The notes below the pieces were generated by a model, which saw only the letters and a list, made by a program, of their open reading frames with translations, made no database searches and was not told the origin of the DNA. Positions 46,136 through 55,103 of a stretch of 64,000 nucleotides of DNA are shown piece by piece (within the stretch, counting starts at the first letter, position 1; each line of letters starts with the position of its first letter). A program made the translations under genes and the position numbers. The stretch is from Eubacterium sp. (GTDB lineage: Bacteria; Bacillota; Clostridia; Oscillospirales; Acutalibacteraceae), in assembly GCA_017463985.1 (NCBI GenBank), contig JAFUEH010000023.1, forward strand, positions 49,818-113,817, in the 5' to 3' direction.

Positions 46136-48001
46136 ATGAGCGACAAAATGCCGAATATGGATTACGACGCCGATGAGGTGATCGAAAACTTCAAATCAAA
46201 ACTGAAATGGCCCAAAAAAGATGATACGGTGGAGGTCGTCGTAACGCCGCCGAACATCGGGATGAAAATCCTGCTGTCCATCGCCATTACTATTGTGGCA
46301 GGCGCTGTGGTTTACTATGCCTTCTTTCCGGCGCTGAACCTGAAAGCAACCGACTTTTATATGTACCTGTTTTCGCTGCTGGCGATTTTCATGGTAGCGT
46401 TTTATACCGTTTGCGGCGCGCGCAAAAAGATTGAGCGCAAGGAATATGTGAAACGGAAATCCGTGGTGCCGATCATTATTGCAGCGGTGCTGCTGCTCGT
46501 GATGCTGGTCGGCTGGCTCGTCGGCGCGTCCTTGTTCCGCGCCAGGGATTACGCGGAGCTGATGAGCGTGGAAACCTCTGATTTTTCTGAGGATTTTGAA
46601 AGCATTAATTACGACGAGGTGCCGCGGCTGGACAGCGTGACGGCGAAGGTGCTGGCGGACCAGCAGCTCGGCTACCTCGACGAATATATGAGCCAGTATG
46701 TGGTCACGCAGAACTCGACGCAGATCAACTATAACGGCACGCCGGTCAGAGTGGCTTATCTGGAATATGCCGACTTCTTCCGTTGGCTGAATAATACGAA
46801 GGACGGCCTGCCGGCGTATATGCTGATCGATCTGGTCAGCCAAAAGGTGCAGGTCGTGAACTGCATCGATCAGTTCGGAGAAGGTATCAAATATTCTCCG
46901 ACAGAGCTGTTTAATGAGAAGCTGCTGCGCCATCTGCGCTTCCAGTATCCGACGGCGCTGATGGATACGCCGAACTTTGAGATCGACGACAATGCCCATC
47001 CGTATTGGATCACGCCGGTGCTCGACAAGACGATCGGCCTCTTCGGCGGCACGGACGTGAAGGGCGTGATTATTACCGACGCACTGAATGGTGAAAGCGA
47101 TTATTACAGCATTGATACGGTCAGAAGCGATTCCTCGCTGAACTGGATCGACGTGGTGTACAGCGAGCACCTCGTCGTGCAGCAGTATAACTATCACGGC
47201 AGACTGTCGCACGGCTTCTGGAATTCCGTATTTTTCCAAAAGGACGTAAACGTGACCTCTAACGGCAGCGGCAATATCGCGCTGGACGATGACGTTTGGG
47301 TCTACACCGGCGTTACCTCGTCGGAATCGGATGCCTCTAACTTCGGCTTTATTCTGGTGAATCAGCGTACAAAGGAAACGCGTTATTATAAAAACGGCGG
47401 CGCGATGGAAAGCTCGGCGCAGCAATCCGCCAGGGACGCCGTGCAGAATTACGGCTATAACGCGATCTTCCCGATCCTGCTGGATATTGAGGGCCAGCCG
47501 ACCTACTTTATGTCCCTCTATGGCGACAGCTATACCGTTAAGGGCTATGCGCTGGTTAACCTCGAGGATAAGACAATCGTCGGCACTGGCCTGCTGGATG
47601 TTGCCAAGAGCGACGCGAAGGCGCTGAATGCGGCGGTAGAAAACTATATCGACGCCTTAAAGGACAAGGGCAAGGTCGACGAAAGTGCGAACGCCGAGGA
47701 TTACAAGGTGGACGAGACAGAAGCGGAAACGCCTGCTGCTGACGAAACACCGGCACCGGCAGCGGAGACCACGCAGCCGGAGCAGGGAACCGTTACCGGC
47801 GTGATCACCGACATCAAGACCTCGGTGAACGACGGCAACACTGTGTATTACCTCCAGCTGGACGGCGGTACCTATTACTATCTGAAGGTGACGGACGCTA
47901 TGGAGGTGCTGCTGCTGAACGTAGGCGATACCGTTACCGTGACGGCAGACGCTGCGGCGACCGGCAGCTTTGTACCGGCGACCGGTATTTCACAGTCGTA
48001 A
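46136..48001 (+). CDS. Large membrane protein of unknown function
   Basis: 621 aa. Three membrane spans in the first third (~41-63, 75-95 and 108-131). A long extracytoplasmic or cytoplasmic domain follows (~135-525), then an Ala/Pro/Glu-rich linker (ETPAADETPAPAAETTQPEQ) and a C-terminal ~70-residue beta-rich module (VTGVITDIKTSVNDGNTVYYLQL...VLLLNVGDTVTV) that may be an OB-like fold. GGAG is upstream of ATG. No family recognised. Co-oriented with the M28 peptidase. Confidence 0.8.
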   Translation: MSDKMPNMDYDADEVIENFKSKLKWPKKDDTVEVVVTPPNIGMKILLSIAITIVAGAVVYYAFFPALNLKATDFYMYLFSLLAIFMVAFYTVCGARKKIERKEYVKRKSVVPIIIAAVLLLVMLVGWLVGASLFRARDYAELMSVETSDFSEDFESINYDEVPRLDSVTAKVLADQQLGYLDEYMSQYVVTQNSTQINYNGTPVRVAYLEYADFFRWLNNTKDGLPAYMLIDLVSQKVQVVNCIDQFGEGIKYSPTELFNEKLLRHLRFQYPTALMDTPNFEIDDNAHPYWITPVLDKTIGLFGGTDVKGVIITDALNGESDYYSIDTVRSDSSLNWIDVVYSEHLVVQQYNYHGRLSHGFWNSVFFQKDVNVTSNGSGNIALDDDVWVYTGVTSSESDASNFGFILVNQRTKETRYYKNGGAMESSAQQSARDAVQNYGYNAIFPILLDIEGQPTYFMSLYGDSYTVKGYALVNLEDKTIVGTGLLDVAKSDAKALNAAVENYIDALKDKGKVDESANAEDYKVDETEAETPAADETPAPAAETTQPEQGTVTGVITDIKTSVNDGNTVYYLQLDGGTYYYLKVTDAMEVLLLNVGDTVTVTADAAATGSFVPATGISQS

Positions 48002-48008
48002 AAAGTTA

Positions 48009-48083
48009 TAAAAAGAAAAGCAGGACGTGCCGTAAACACGTCCTGTTTGTTTGTGTGTTTATTTGTGTGTCAGCAGCGCCGAC
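48009..48083. repeat. Terminator-containing direct repeat, left copy
   Basis: Contains AGGACGTGCCGTAAACACGTCCT hairpin, a TTTGTTTGTGTGT tract and TCAGCAGCGCCGAC. Near-identical to 49012-49090. It serves as terminator for the 621-aa protein gene. Confidence 0.8.
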
Positions 48084-48134
48084 AAAATCTCCGGTACAAT
48101 CACGCTGAGCCTGTAGATTAACCGAGGGCTGTCA

Positions 48135-48728
48135 TTATTTTTTAGCTGTAATTCTTTCAAACATCGTATTTAATTTATCATAATCAAGTGCAAAGGCTTC
48201 AGCGCTTGCAACAATCATTTCTTTTGCCGAAACATCGGAAAAATCGACCTTGTAACCTGCATTGTCTGCCAGGTATTCAATGAAAAGGCGTTGTGTTCTG
48301 CCGTTGCCTTCACGGAACGGATGGAGCACATTGATTTCACTTAAATAATACGCAAGGCGGTGAGCAATATTTCCGTTATAATCAATAAGATAATTATCAG
48401 ATTTTAGTTTTGCAAATAGTTCCTGCGCATACATTTCAATGTTCTGTGAAAGGCAAAATTGATTGCCCTTTGCAATATTGACATGGCGGGTTTTTCCCGC
48501 CCAAGTATAAATGTCTTTAAAGATAAATCTATGAATGGCTTTCAGGTGTTCAAAATCAAAGTGACCCTGAATCGGCTTTACTTTAGCCATTGCAATTTTT
48601 AGTGATGTAATTTCCCTTTCCGCCGTTACAAGCTCATCGTGATTTTTAATCCCAAGTTTATTTTTAAGAACACTTGATTCGGGATAGCAGTATTCCTTGT
48701 CCCATTCATAAGCATAATCATATCCCAT
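48135..48728 (-). CDS. Fic/Doc-family AMP-transferase (toxin)
   Basis: 197 aa. The Fic active-site motif is VLHPFREGNGRTQRLFIEYL. It is preceded by FRFIFKDIYTWAGKTRHVNIAKGN-type flap residues (IHRFIFKDIYTWAGKTR). Fic proteins modify target proteins with AMP. The neighbouring small gene encodes the matching inhibitor. ATG 48728 is eight bases after the antitoxin stop. The module is flanked by the terminator repeats at 48009 and 49012. Confidence 0.93.
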   Translation of the reverse strand: MGYDYAYEWDKEYCYPESSVLKNKLGIKNHDELVTAEREITSLKIAMAKVKPIQGHFDFEHLKAIHRFIFKDIYTWAGKTRHVNIAKGNQFCLSQNIEMYAQELFAKLKSDNYLIDYNGNIAHRLAYYLSEINVLHPFREGNGRTQRLFIEYLADNAGYKVDFSDVSAKEMIVASAEAFALDYDKLNTMFERITAKK

Positions 48729-48736
48729 ACTGTCAC

Positions 48737-48898
48737 CTATGCGGAATGCTTTAAAATTAGCTCTTTAAGAATTGCCGGATACTGTTTCCTGTCAGTAAGG
48801 AAAATGCGGATGCGCTCTTTGTCTTTTTCTGTAAGCGGCATACCCTCAATCGCCATGGAGCCGTTCACTTCGTTTATAATTTTATCTATCTCGGTCAT
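48737..48898 (-). CDS. Fic antitoxin (VbhA-like)
   Basis: 53 aa from ATG 48898 with AAAGGAGAAAG upstream. VNGSMAIEGMPLTEKDKERI contains the S-x-x-x-E-G inhibitory motif whose Glu blocks ATP positioning in the Fic active site. It is the first gene of a two-gene operon with the toxin. The frame is open further upstream but without a better start. Confidence 0.88.
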   Translation of the reverse strand: MTEIDKIINEVNGSMAIEGMPLTEKDKERIRIFLTDRKQYPAILKELILKHSA

Positions 48899-49011
48899 CT
48901 GCTTTCTCCTTTCGTTTTTTATGCTAATATTATACCATATTATAGACAGTAATTCAACAGATATTATCCGTTTGCACCGGCAAAACCAATTTAACAAATG
49001 TGATGATGTTA

Positions 49012-49090
49012 ATAAAAAGAAAAACAGGACGTGCCGTGTAAACACGTCCTGTTTTGTTTGCTTGTTTGTTTGTGTGTCAGCAGCGCCGAC
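49012..49090. repeat. Terminator-containing direct repeat, right copy
   Basis: Hairpin ACAGGACGTG...CACGTCCTGT with the same flanking tract and TCAGCAGCGCCGAC as the left copy. It lies just after the stop of the minus-strand 107-aa gene. Confidence 0.8.
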
Positions 49091-49097
49091 GGAAATC

Positions 49098-49421
49098 TTA
49101 GCCCTTCTTGAGCTGACGTTCCAGCCAGACAATGCCCAGGTCGAGCGCGGTGAACAGCCCTTCCTTTTCGCTCTTCTTGACGATGCGGTCCTTGGGGGAC
49201 AGGGTATCGTCCGTGCTGATGATCTGGACGGTAACGTTCTTCGCGAGCGTAATATCCTGCAGCTTGTCCGCGTCCTTGATCGTTAAGCAGACAACATACG
49301 GGTCGTTCATATCGCCGTAATACAGGCTGTTGCCGGAGCGTACCAGCGGCTTGCCCTTGTATTCCAAAAACTTCGGCTTTTGCTTCGGCTGCTTCTTTTC
49401 AGGTGCTTTTTCTTCTGCCAT
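49098..49421 (-). CDS. Conserved-looking small protein of unknown function
   Basis: 107 aa. Lys/Pro-rich N-terminus (KAPEKKQPKQKPK), then KFLEYKGKPLVRSGNSLYYG, LSPKDRIVKKSEKEGLF and a terminal helix DLGIVWLERQL. No signal peptide or membrane span. AGGAGG precedes ATG. It is downstream of ireB (66 bases) on the same strand. Family not recognised. Confidence 0.8.
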   Translation of the reverse strand: MAEEKAPEKKQPKQKPKFLEYKGKPLVRSGNSLYYGDMNDPYVVCLTIKDADKLQDITLAKNVTVQIISTDDTLSPKDRIVKKSEKEGLFTALDLGIVWLERQLKKG

Positions 49422-49487
49422 CAGAAAACCTCCTTTATAATTGGCGGGAGGGTGTGAGCCCTCCCGTAAGACTGCGTAATCACTTGA

Positions 49488-49736
49488 TTAATCTAAATAG
49501 GACTTTACCATTTCCGCCAACAGCTCGTCGCGGTCAATGCGGCGGATCAGGCTCCTGGCGTTTTTGTGGGTTGTGATGTAGGTTGGGTCCTCCGAAAGAA
49601 TGTAACCAACTATCTGATTGATGGGATTATAGCCCTTTTCCTTCAGGGCGTCATAAACCTGCGTAAGGGTGTCCTTCATGACATCGTCGTTTTCGTTGCC
49701 GATCTTAAAGGTCATGGTCTTACCTGTCATAGTCAA
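49488..49736 (-). CDS. IreB-family regulatory phosphoprotein
   Basis: 82 aa. [45 protein letters not shown] is nearly the family consensus (UPF0297). IreB in Enterococcus is a substrate of the PASTA kinase IreK, on N-terminal Thr residues. Here the N-terminus has several Thr ([10 protein letters not shown]). The usual neighbours ruvX and mtaB-like genes are not present. GGAGGTG precedes the start. Confidence 0.93.
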   Translation of the reverse strand: MTMTGKTMTFKIGNENDDVMKDTLTQVYDALKEKGYNPINQIVGYILSEDPTYITTHKNARSLIRRIDRDELLAEMVKSYLD

Positions 49737-49834
49737 GTCACCTCCAAACTAGAATGATACGAATACATTATATACAGAAAAACGTGAAATTACAATACTT
49801 TTTCTTCAAATTTATGTGAAATCTGTTAAAAAAC

Positions 49835-49863
49835 TTGACAATCCTTTGCGCCAGGTTTATAAT
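49835..49863 (+). promoter_or_regulatory. SigA promoter of pheST
   Basis: TTGACA at 49835 and TATAAT at 49858, 17-base spacer. Confidence 0.88.
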
Positions 49864-49869
49864 TTATGC

Positions 49870-50116
49870 AGAAATTTTAACAAATACAGGCCATGATCGG
49901 GTGTAAGTAGGTGTCGGTGCTTTCTCAAAGAGAGTGTGCGGTCGGTGTAAGCACACAGAAAAACGGCAGTGAATTTCAGCCCGTGAGCCCTCTGCGAGCA
50001 ACTAAGCAGAGCGTAGCTACTGCGTTAAAGTATATGAGCGGCAACGGCGCTTTATGCTGTTGCAATTTGAGTGGTACCACGGATGATCTCCGCCTCATTG
50101 TGAGGCGGTTTTTTTA
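49870..50116 (+). promoter_or_regulatory. T-box riboswitch leader of pheS-pheT (tRNA-Phe sensing)
   Basis: The antiterminator bulge element GAGTGGTACCACGG is at about 50070-50083. It is followed by a terminator hairpin CCGCCTC/GAGGCGG and TTTTTTT ending near 50116. The candidate specifier TTC (Phe) at 49975-49977 sits in GAATTTCAG with the expected following A. The codon matches the gene controlled. Confidence 0.9.
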
Positions 50117-50146
50117 TTTGATCCAAACTATCTTACGGAGGTAACT

Positions 50147-51202
50147 ATGGAAAATAAGATTTTAGAATTAACAGCAAGGTTTGAAAAAGAGCTTGCAGAG
50201 ATCAGAGACCTGGCGGAGCTGGAGGATGTCCGCGTTGCGTATCTTGGCAAAAAGGGCACGGTCACCGGTCTGCTCAAGGGAATGCGCGAGCTGTCGAACG
50301 AAGAAAAAAAGAGCTTCGGCCAAAAGGTGAACGAGCTGAAGGGCGTGGTCGCCGGCAAGATCGCTGACAAGACCGAGGAGCTGAAGGCAAAAGAGGTGGA
50401 AAAGGAAATTGCCCTGATGCCGGAATTTGACCTGTCCGTACCGGCGCAGCTCAGCAGAGGCTCGTACCATCCGATCACGCTGGTACAGCGCCAGTGTGAG
50501 CAGATCTTTACCTCCATGGGCTTCACGGTGGAGGATTACGCCGAGGTCGTTACCGATTACGAATGCTTTGAGGCCGTGAATATTCCCAAGGATCATCCGG
50601 CGCGTGATATGCAGGATACGTACTACCTGACGAACGGTCAGCTGCTCAAGAGCCAAACCTCCGCCGCACAGAATGCGATCCTGCGTAAATATAAGGATGC
50701 GCTGGTGAACGACGGCGTGCCGATCAAGGCGATCTTCCCCGGCCGCTGCTTCCGTAACGAGGCGACCGATAACTGCCATGAAAACACCTTCTTCCAGATG
50801 GAGGGTATGATGGTAGACAAGGATATATCAATCTCTAATTTGATTTACTTTATGAAAACCATGCTGTCAGAGGTGTTCCAGCGCGACATCAAGGTGCGTC
50901 TGCGCCCCGGCTTCTTCCCGTTCGTGGAGCCCGGCTTTGAGCTGGACATTAACTGCCTGATCTGCGGCGGCGAGGGCTGCTCCTCCTGCAAGCACAGCGG
51001 CTGGCTGGAGCTGTGTCCCTGCGGCATGATCCATCCGGAGGTGCTCCGCATGGGCGGTATCGATCCCGATGAGTATACCGGCTTTGCGTTCGGCCTCGGT
51101 CTGACAAGACTGGTAATGATGAAATACGGCATCAGCGATATCCGCGATCTGAACAGCGGTAATTTAAAGGCGCTGGCGCAGTTCACTGACGATGAAGGTT
51201 AA
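50147..51202 (+). CDS. pheS: Phenylalanyl-tRNA synthetase alpha subunit
   Basis: 351 aa. An N-terminal coiled coil (~1-90) binds tRNA. Class II motif 2 is CFRNEATDNCHENTFFQMEG and motif 3 is GFAFGLGLTRLVMMKYG. A Cys-rich loop CLICGGEGCSSCKHSGWLE (residues ~270-290) is the zinc-binding-like insertion common in clostridial PheS. GGAGG precedes ATG. It is followed 17 bases later by pheT. Confidence 0.97.
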   Translation: MENKILELTARFEKELAEIRDLAELEDVRVAYLGKKGTVTGLLKGMRELSNEEKKSFGQKVNELKGVVAGKIADKTEELKAKEVEKEIALMPEFDLSVPAQLSRGSYHPITLVQRQCEQIFTSMGFTVEDYAEVVTDYECFEAVNIPKDHPARDMQDTYYLTNGQLLKSQTSAAQNAILRKYKDALVNDGVPIKAIFPGRCFRNEATDNCHENTFFQMEGMMVDKDISISNLIYFMKTMLSEVFQRDIKVRLRPGFFPFVEPGFELDINCLICGGEGCSSCKHSGWLELCPCGMIHPEVLRMGGIDPDEYTGFAFGLGLTRLVMMKYGISDIRDLNSGNLKALAQFTDDEG

Positions 51203-51219
51203 GAGGAGGGTGAAGCAGT

Positions 51220-53580
51220 ATGTTCTTATCAATGAATTGGATCTCAGACTTCGTTGATCTCGAGGGTCTGGACAAATTACAGTTAATCAATCAGTTTTCG
51301 CTCTCGACCGCAGAGGTAGAAAACGACATCTTCTTTAAAGGCAGCGACCTGTCCGGCGTTGTGGTGGCAGAAATCAAGTCGGTGGAAAATCATCCTGACT
51401 CGAAGAAGCTGCACCTGTTAAAGGTGGATGCCGGCGAGGCAGAGCTGACGGACGTCGTCTGCGGTGCGCCGAACGTCAGAGTCGGTATGAAAACGGCCTT
51501 TGCCAAGGTCGGTGCCAAGCTCGGTGAAATTGAGATCGCGCCGCGTCCGCTGGCCGGCTTCGTGAGCTACGGCATGTGCTGCAGTGAAAAGGAAATCGGT
51601 ATTTCCGACGATAACAGCGGTATCATGGAGATCACCGACGACGTGCAAAACGGTACGGACATCAAGGCGCTCTATGCGATCGATGATATTGTGTTTGAGG
51701 TGGATAATAAGTCGCTGACAAACCGTCCGGACCTGTGGGGTCACTACGGCATCGCCAGAGAGTTTGCGGCGCTGGCCGGCAGACCGCTCAAGCCGCTCGA
51801 TACCGTCACGCTGTCGGATTATGACGCCCTGCCGCAGGTCGATCTGAAAATTCTTGACCCGCTGTGCCACCGCTATACCTGTATGCAGGTGGAAAACATT
51901 CAGCGCAGCGTGTCGCCGGTGAATATGCGTATCCGCCTGTATTACTGCGGTATGCGTGCCATTAACTTCCTGGCCGACCTGACGAACTATCTCATGCTCG
52001 AAATGGGTCAGCCGATGCACGCCTTTGACTCCCGTAAGGTCGGCAAGATCCGCATCCGGCGCTTTGACAAGCCGTTCACCTTCCAGACGCTCGACGGCGT
52101 GGACAGACCGATCGACGAAAATACGCTGATGATCTGTAACGACGAAACGCCGGTGGCGATCGCCGGTATTATGGGCGGCCTTGACAGCGAGATCGTGGAG
52201 GATACCACGACGCTGACGCTGGAGTCCGCTACCTTTGACGCGGCGTCCATCCGTAAATCCACCGTGCGCCTCGGTCACCGTACCGACGCTTCCATGCGTT
52301 ATGAAAAGAGCCTTGACCCTGAACTGTGCGACAAGGCGATCGCGCGTTTCCTGAAGCTGCTGCAGGCCTACGACAGCGGTGCGGTCGTTGTTTCGGCGCT
52401 GACCGATGAATATGCCTACCGTTATCCGCAGCGCACGATCGACTTTGACAAAGCGTTTGTCGATAAATATACCGGTATTGCGATCGACAACAGCACGATC
52501 GTGAAAACGCTGGAAAGCCTCGGCTTTACCGTCACCCTCGACGGCGACAGCTTCAGCGTGGCCGTACCCTCCTGGCGTGCGACGAAGGACGTCACCATGA
52601 AGGCGGATATTATTGAGGAGATCACCCGTATTTACGGTTATGATAACTTCGACGTGCATACCACGCGCTCGCCGCTGTACCCGATCCGTCCCGATACCGG
52701 CAAGACGGACGAGGACGCGATCAAGGATATTTTAGTCAAGCGCTATTCGCTGCATGAGGTACATTCGTATGTTTGGGCTTATTACGATGAGCTCAAGGCG
52801 CTCGGCCTGGAGCCGGAGGGCGTGATCAAGCTGGCGAATGCGACGAACCCGAATATTGAAACGATCCGTAATTCGATGATCCCGACACAGCTCTGTCAGC
52901 TGAAATCGAATACGGCTTTTGCGCCGGATTTCGGCATTTTTGAGATCGGCAGAGTCGTGACCGGACTCGATGAGAAGCAGCTTTGTATCGAAAAGAAAAA
53001 GCTCGGCATTACGCTGTATTCCAAGGTGAAGCCGCTGCCGGTGCTGTATTTTGAGCTGAAAAATATGCTGGATGTGATCGTCAGCGACCTGAAGCATCAG
53101 CCGTTGACCTATCAGGCAGTCCAGCCTGCGCATGCTTACCAGCATCCGCGCAACCTGAATCAGGTGCTGTGCGGCGATACGGTGCTCGGTGAGATCGGGC
53201 TGGTGCATCCGACGGTGCTCCGCAAGCTCGATAAGAAAGCCGCCGTGGTCTATGCTGAGCTCGATATGAACGCGCTTTCCGCCGTGAAGAACGCCTCTAT
53301 TCAGTACGAGGAGCCCGGCAGATTCCCGGCGATCGAGATGGATCTCTCCTTCGTAGCGCAGACCTTTGCGCCGATTGCGCAGGCGATCCGCGAGGCGCAG
53401 TCTCCGATCGTCAAAGCGGTCGAGGTGACGGACATCTATGAGGGCGAGGACGCCAAGTCGATCACCACGCGTATCACCTTTGCCCATCCCGAAAGAACGC
53501 TGAAGCGCGAGGAGGTACAGGCAGTGGCCGACCGCATTATTGCTTCTCTCAGGGAAGTAGGTATAGAATTAAAGGGCTAA
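51220..53580 (+). CDS. pheT: Phenylalanyl-tRNA synthetase beta subunit
   Basis: 786 aa, the usual length. EMAP-type tRNA-binding domain ~40-150 (NHPDSKKLHLLKVDAGEAE). B3/B4 editing region and B5 domain in the middle (NKSLTNRPDLWGHYGIAREFAAL; IAGIMGGLDSEI). C-terminal FDX-ACB anticodon-binding domain ends ITFAHPERTLKREEVQAVADRI. RBS GAGGGTG. A MITE-like element starts directly after the stop. Confidence 0.97.
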   Translation: MFLSMNWISDFVDLEGLDKLQLINQFSLSTAEVENDIFFKGSDLSGVVVAEIKSVENHPDSKKLHLLKVDAGEAELTDVVCGAPNVRVGMKTAFAKVGAKLGEIEIAPRPLAGFVSYGMCCSEKEIGISDDNSGIMEITDDVQNGTDIKALYAIDDIVFEVDNKSLTNRPDLWGHYGIAREFAALAGRPLKPLDTVTLSDYDALPQVDLKILDPLCHRYTCMQVENIQRSVSPVNMRIRLYYCGMRAINFLADLTNYLMLEMGQPMHAFDSRKVGKIRIRRFDKPFTFQTLDGVDRPIDENTLMICNDETPVAIAGIMGGLDSEIVEDTTTLTLESATFDAASIRKSTVRLGHRTDASMRYEKSLDPELCDKAIARFLKLLQAYDSGAVVVSALTDEYAYRYPQRTIDFDKAFVDKYTGIAIDNSTIVKTLESLGFTVTLDGDSFSVAVPSWRATKDVTMKADIIEEITRIYGYDNFDVHTTRSPLYPIRPDTGKTDEDAIKDILVKRYSLHEVHSYVWAYYDELKALGLEPEGVIKLANATNPNIETIRNSMIPTQLCQLKSNTAFAPDFGIFEIGRVVTGLDEKQLCIEKKKLGITLYSKVKPLPVLYFELKNMLDVIVSDLKHQPLTYQAVQPAHAYQHPRNLNQVLCGDTVLGEIGLVHPTVLRKLDKKAAVVYAELDMNALSAVKNASIQYEEPGRFPAIEMDLSFVAQTFAPIAQAIREAQSPIVKAVEVTDIYEGEDAKSITTRITFAHPERTLKREEVQAVADRIIASLREVGIELKG

Positions 53581-53852
53581 GACTGTCGAAAAGTCAGATA
53601 AACGAATTCGACACGCTGGTAGACTTTTGAAAAAGATGCAGAATTTCGTTTTTTGCGAGCGGGAGCTGTACATTGGTACCGCCCCCGAGCAAAAGACGGA
53701 AAACGCCAAAGGCCTTGCAAGCTCGATGCTTGCAAGGCCTTTAATATAGTTTGGTCGTTGTGTATTATAAATTTGTTTGAATATGCTCCTGCGTGCATTT
53801 ACCTATCGCCTTCAATAATCTGGCGTGGTTATGCGCTTTTTCGACAGTCTCA
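53581..53852. mobile_element. MITE-like element with 12-bp terminal inverted repeats
   Basis: The left end GACTGTCGAAAA begins right after the pheT stop and the right end TTTTCGACAGTC is at about 53841-53852. No transposase inside. It holds a perfect hairpin CCTTGCAAGC/GCTTGCAAGG (53710-53739) followed by TTT that may serve as the pheT terminator. The ends resemble IS1182-like termini from memory only. Confidence 0.5.
53707..53745 (+). terminator. Terminator downstream of pheST, inside the MITE-like element
   Basis: AAAGGCCTTGCAAGC / GCTTGCAAGGCCTTT, a long perfect stem followed by AATATAGTTT. Confidence 0.75.
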
Positions 53853-53904
53853 GCTGTCTCACAGACGTGGGACAGCTTTCGTTATTGCGTTATCGTAGAT
53901 TGTA

Positions 53905-54990
53905 TTATGACAGGGAAGCAATGATCGCCTGCATTGCGTTCTGCTTTGCTGCCATGTCCTGCGCCAGCTTGATCTGAGTGCGCGCACGCATCAGGTTGTG
54001 CGCCGGATAGGCGGTCTTGAAATAGACGTTGCCGTTCAGGTAGTCGGTCAAAAAGCGCAGGGCGAGCTCCAGCGTTAACACAAAGGGGGCAATCGCCAGG
54101 TGCGCCTTTTCGTCATCGGTGAGCGCGTCACCGGCACGGCGGAGATAGCCCTCTGCGTAGGCCGCGAAGTAATCGAGGTCAAGGCTCACCTTGCCGAGGT
54201 CTTGCTCGTCCTCGTCCGCAGGGTTAGCACCGAAGCGGATCGCGTCTCCGAAGTCGTAGAGCGCACTGCCGGGCATGACGGTATCCAGGTCGATGACGGC
54301 CAGCGGCTGATCGGTGGTTTTATCAAACAGCACATTGTTCAGCTTCGTGTCATTGTGCGTGACGCGCAGCGGCAGCCTACCGAGCGCGAGCAGCTTTGTC
54401 AGGCTGTCTGTTTGATGCCGCTGAGACAAAAGCCACGTGATCTCCTCCTGACAGCTTTTGCGCTGTGCTTCCGCGGCACGGTGCAGCGCCGGCAGGAATT
54501 CGTGCTCAAACCGCCACGGCGTGTCGTGAAAGTGGGGGATCGTTTCCGTCAGCGTGGCCGCCGGAAAGTCCCTGAGCCGCTGCTGAAAGATGCCGAAGGC
54601 TTCGCCGCTTTTTTGGAACAGCGCCGGTGTTGCCGCCTTGTCATAGCACACGCTGTCCTTGACAAAAAGGTACGCGCGGTAAGCGTGACCGTCCGGCGTT
54701 TCGTAATACTTTTTGCCGTCCTTGGTGCGGATAAAGCGCAGCGTCTCGCGGTCAGGATCGCCGCCCTCGGCGGCAATGCGTTCGCGCAGATAGTCCGTGA
54801 CGGCAAAGACATTGTCCATCAGCGCGTCAGCGTCCTGAAAAACAAAGCGGTTGATCTGTTGCAGGACATACGCTTTGCCGCTGTCAAACTGCGCCAGATA
54901 GGTCGTGTTGATATGCCCCGAGCCAAATTCGCGCACCGCCTGCAGTGCGCCGTCAAAAGCAAACTGTGCAATGATGTCCTGAATTGCCAT
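53905..54990 (-). CDS. Phosphotransferase of the APH fold, N-acetylhexosamine 1-kinase (NahK)-like
   Basis: 361 aa, the length of bifidobacterial NahK (~359). Kinase motifs: FGSGHINTTYLAQ (nucleotide loop), RVTHNDTKLNNVLFD (catalytic Asp) and AVIDLDTVMPGSALYDFGDAIR (metal-binding Asp). NahK phosphorylates GlcNAc/GalNAc at C1 in the lacto-N-biose pathway. The partners of that pathway are not adjacent here, so substrate is uncertain and another APH-family sugar or choline kinase role is possible. Divergent from the flavoprotein gene. Confidence 0.8.
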   Translation of the reverse strand: MAIQDIIAQFAFDGALQAVREFGSGHINTTYLAQFDSGKAYVLQQINRFVFQDADALMDNVFAVTDYLRERIAAEGGDPDRETLRFIRTKDGKKYYETPDGHAYRAYLFVKDSVCYDKAATPALFQKSGEAFGIFQQRLRDFPAATLTETIPHFHDTPWRFEHEFLPALHRAAEAQRKSCQEEITWLLSQRHQTDSLTKLLALGRLPLRVTHNDTKLNNVLFDKTTDQPLAVIDLDTVMPGSALYDFGDAIRFGANPADEDEQDLGKVSLDLDYFAAYAEGYLRRAGDALTDDEKAHLAIAPFVLTLELALRFLTDYLNGNVYFKTAYPAHNLMRARTQIKLAQDMAAKQNAMQAIIASLS

Positions 54991-55042
54991 TTTACCACCT
55001 CGCTGCTATTCTAACACAATCCGGTTTTTTTGGCAATTGTTA

Positions 55043-55071
55043 TTGCATTAGCCGCCAAAATATTGTATGAT
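55043..55071 (+). promoter_or_regulatory. Candidate promoter of the FprA gene
   Basis: TTGCAT at 55043 and TATGAT at 55066 with a 17-base spacer. Confidence 0.5.
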
Positions 55072-55103
55072 ATTGCCATAAAAATTAAAGGAGCGTGGAG
55101 ACC

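Noticed and set aside
51418-52659. 413-codon minus-strand frame over pheT
   Set aside because: Antisense to an unmistakable PheT coding region, with no ribosome binding site.
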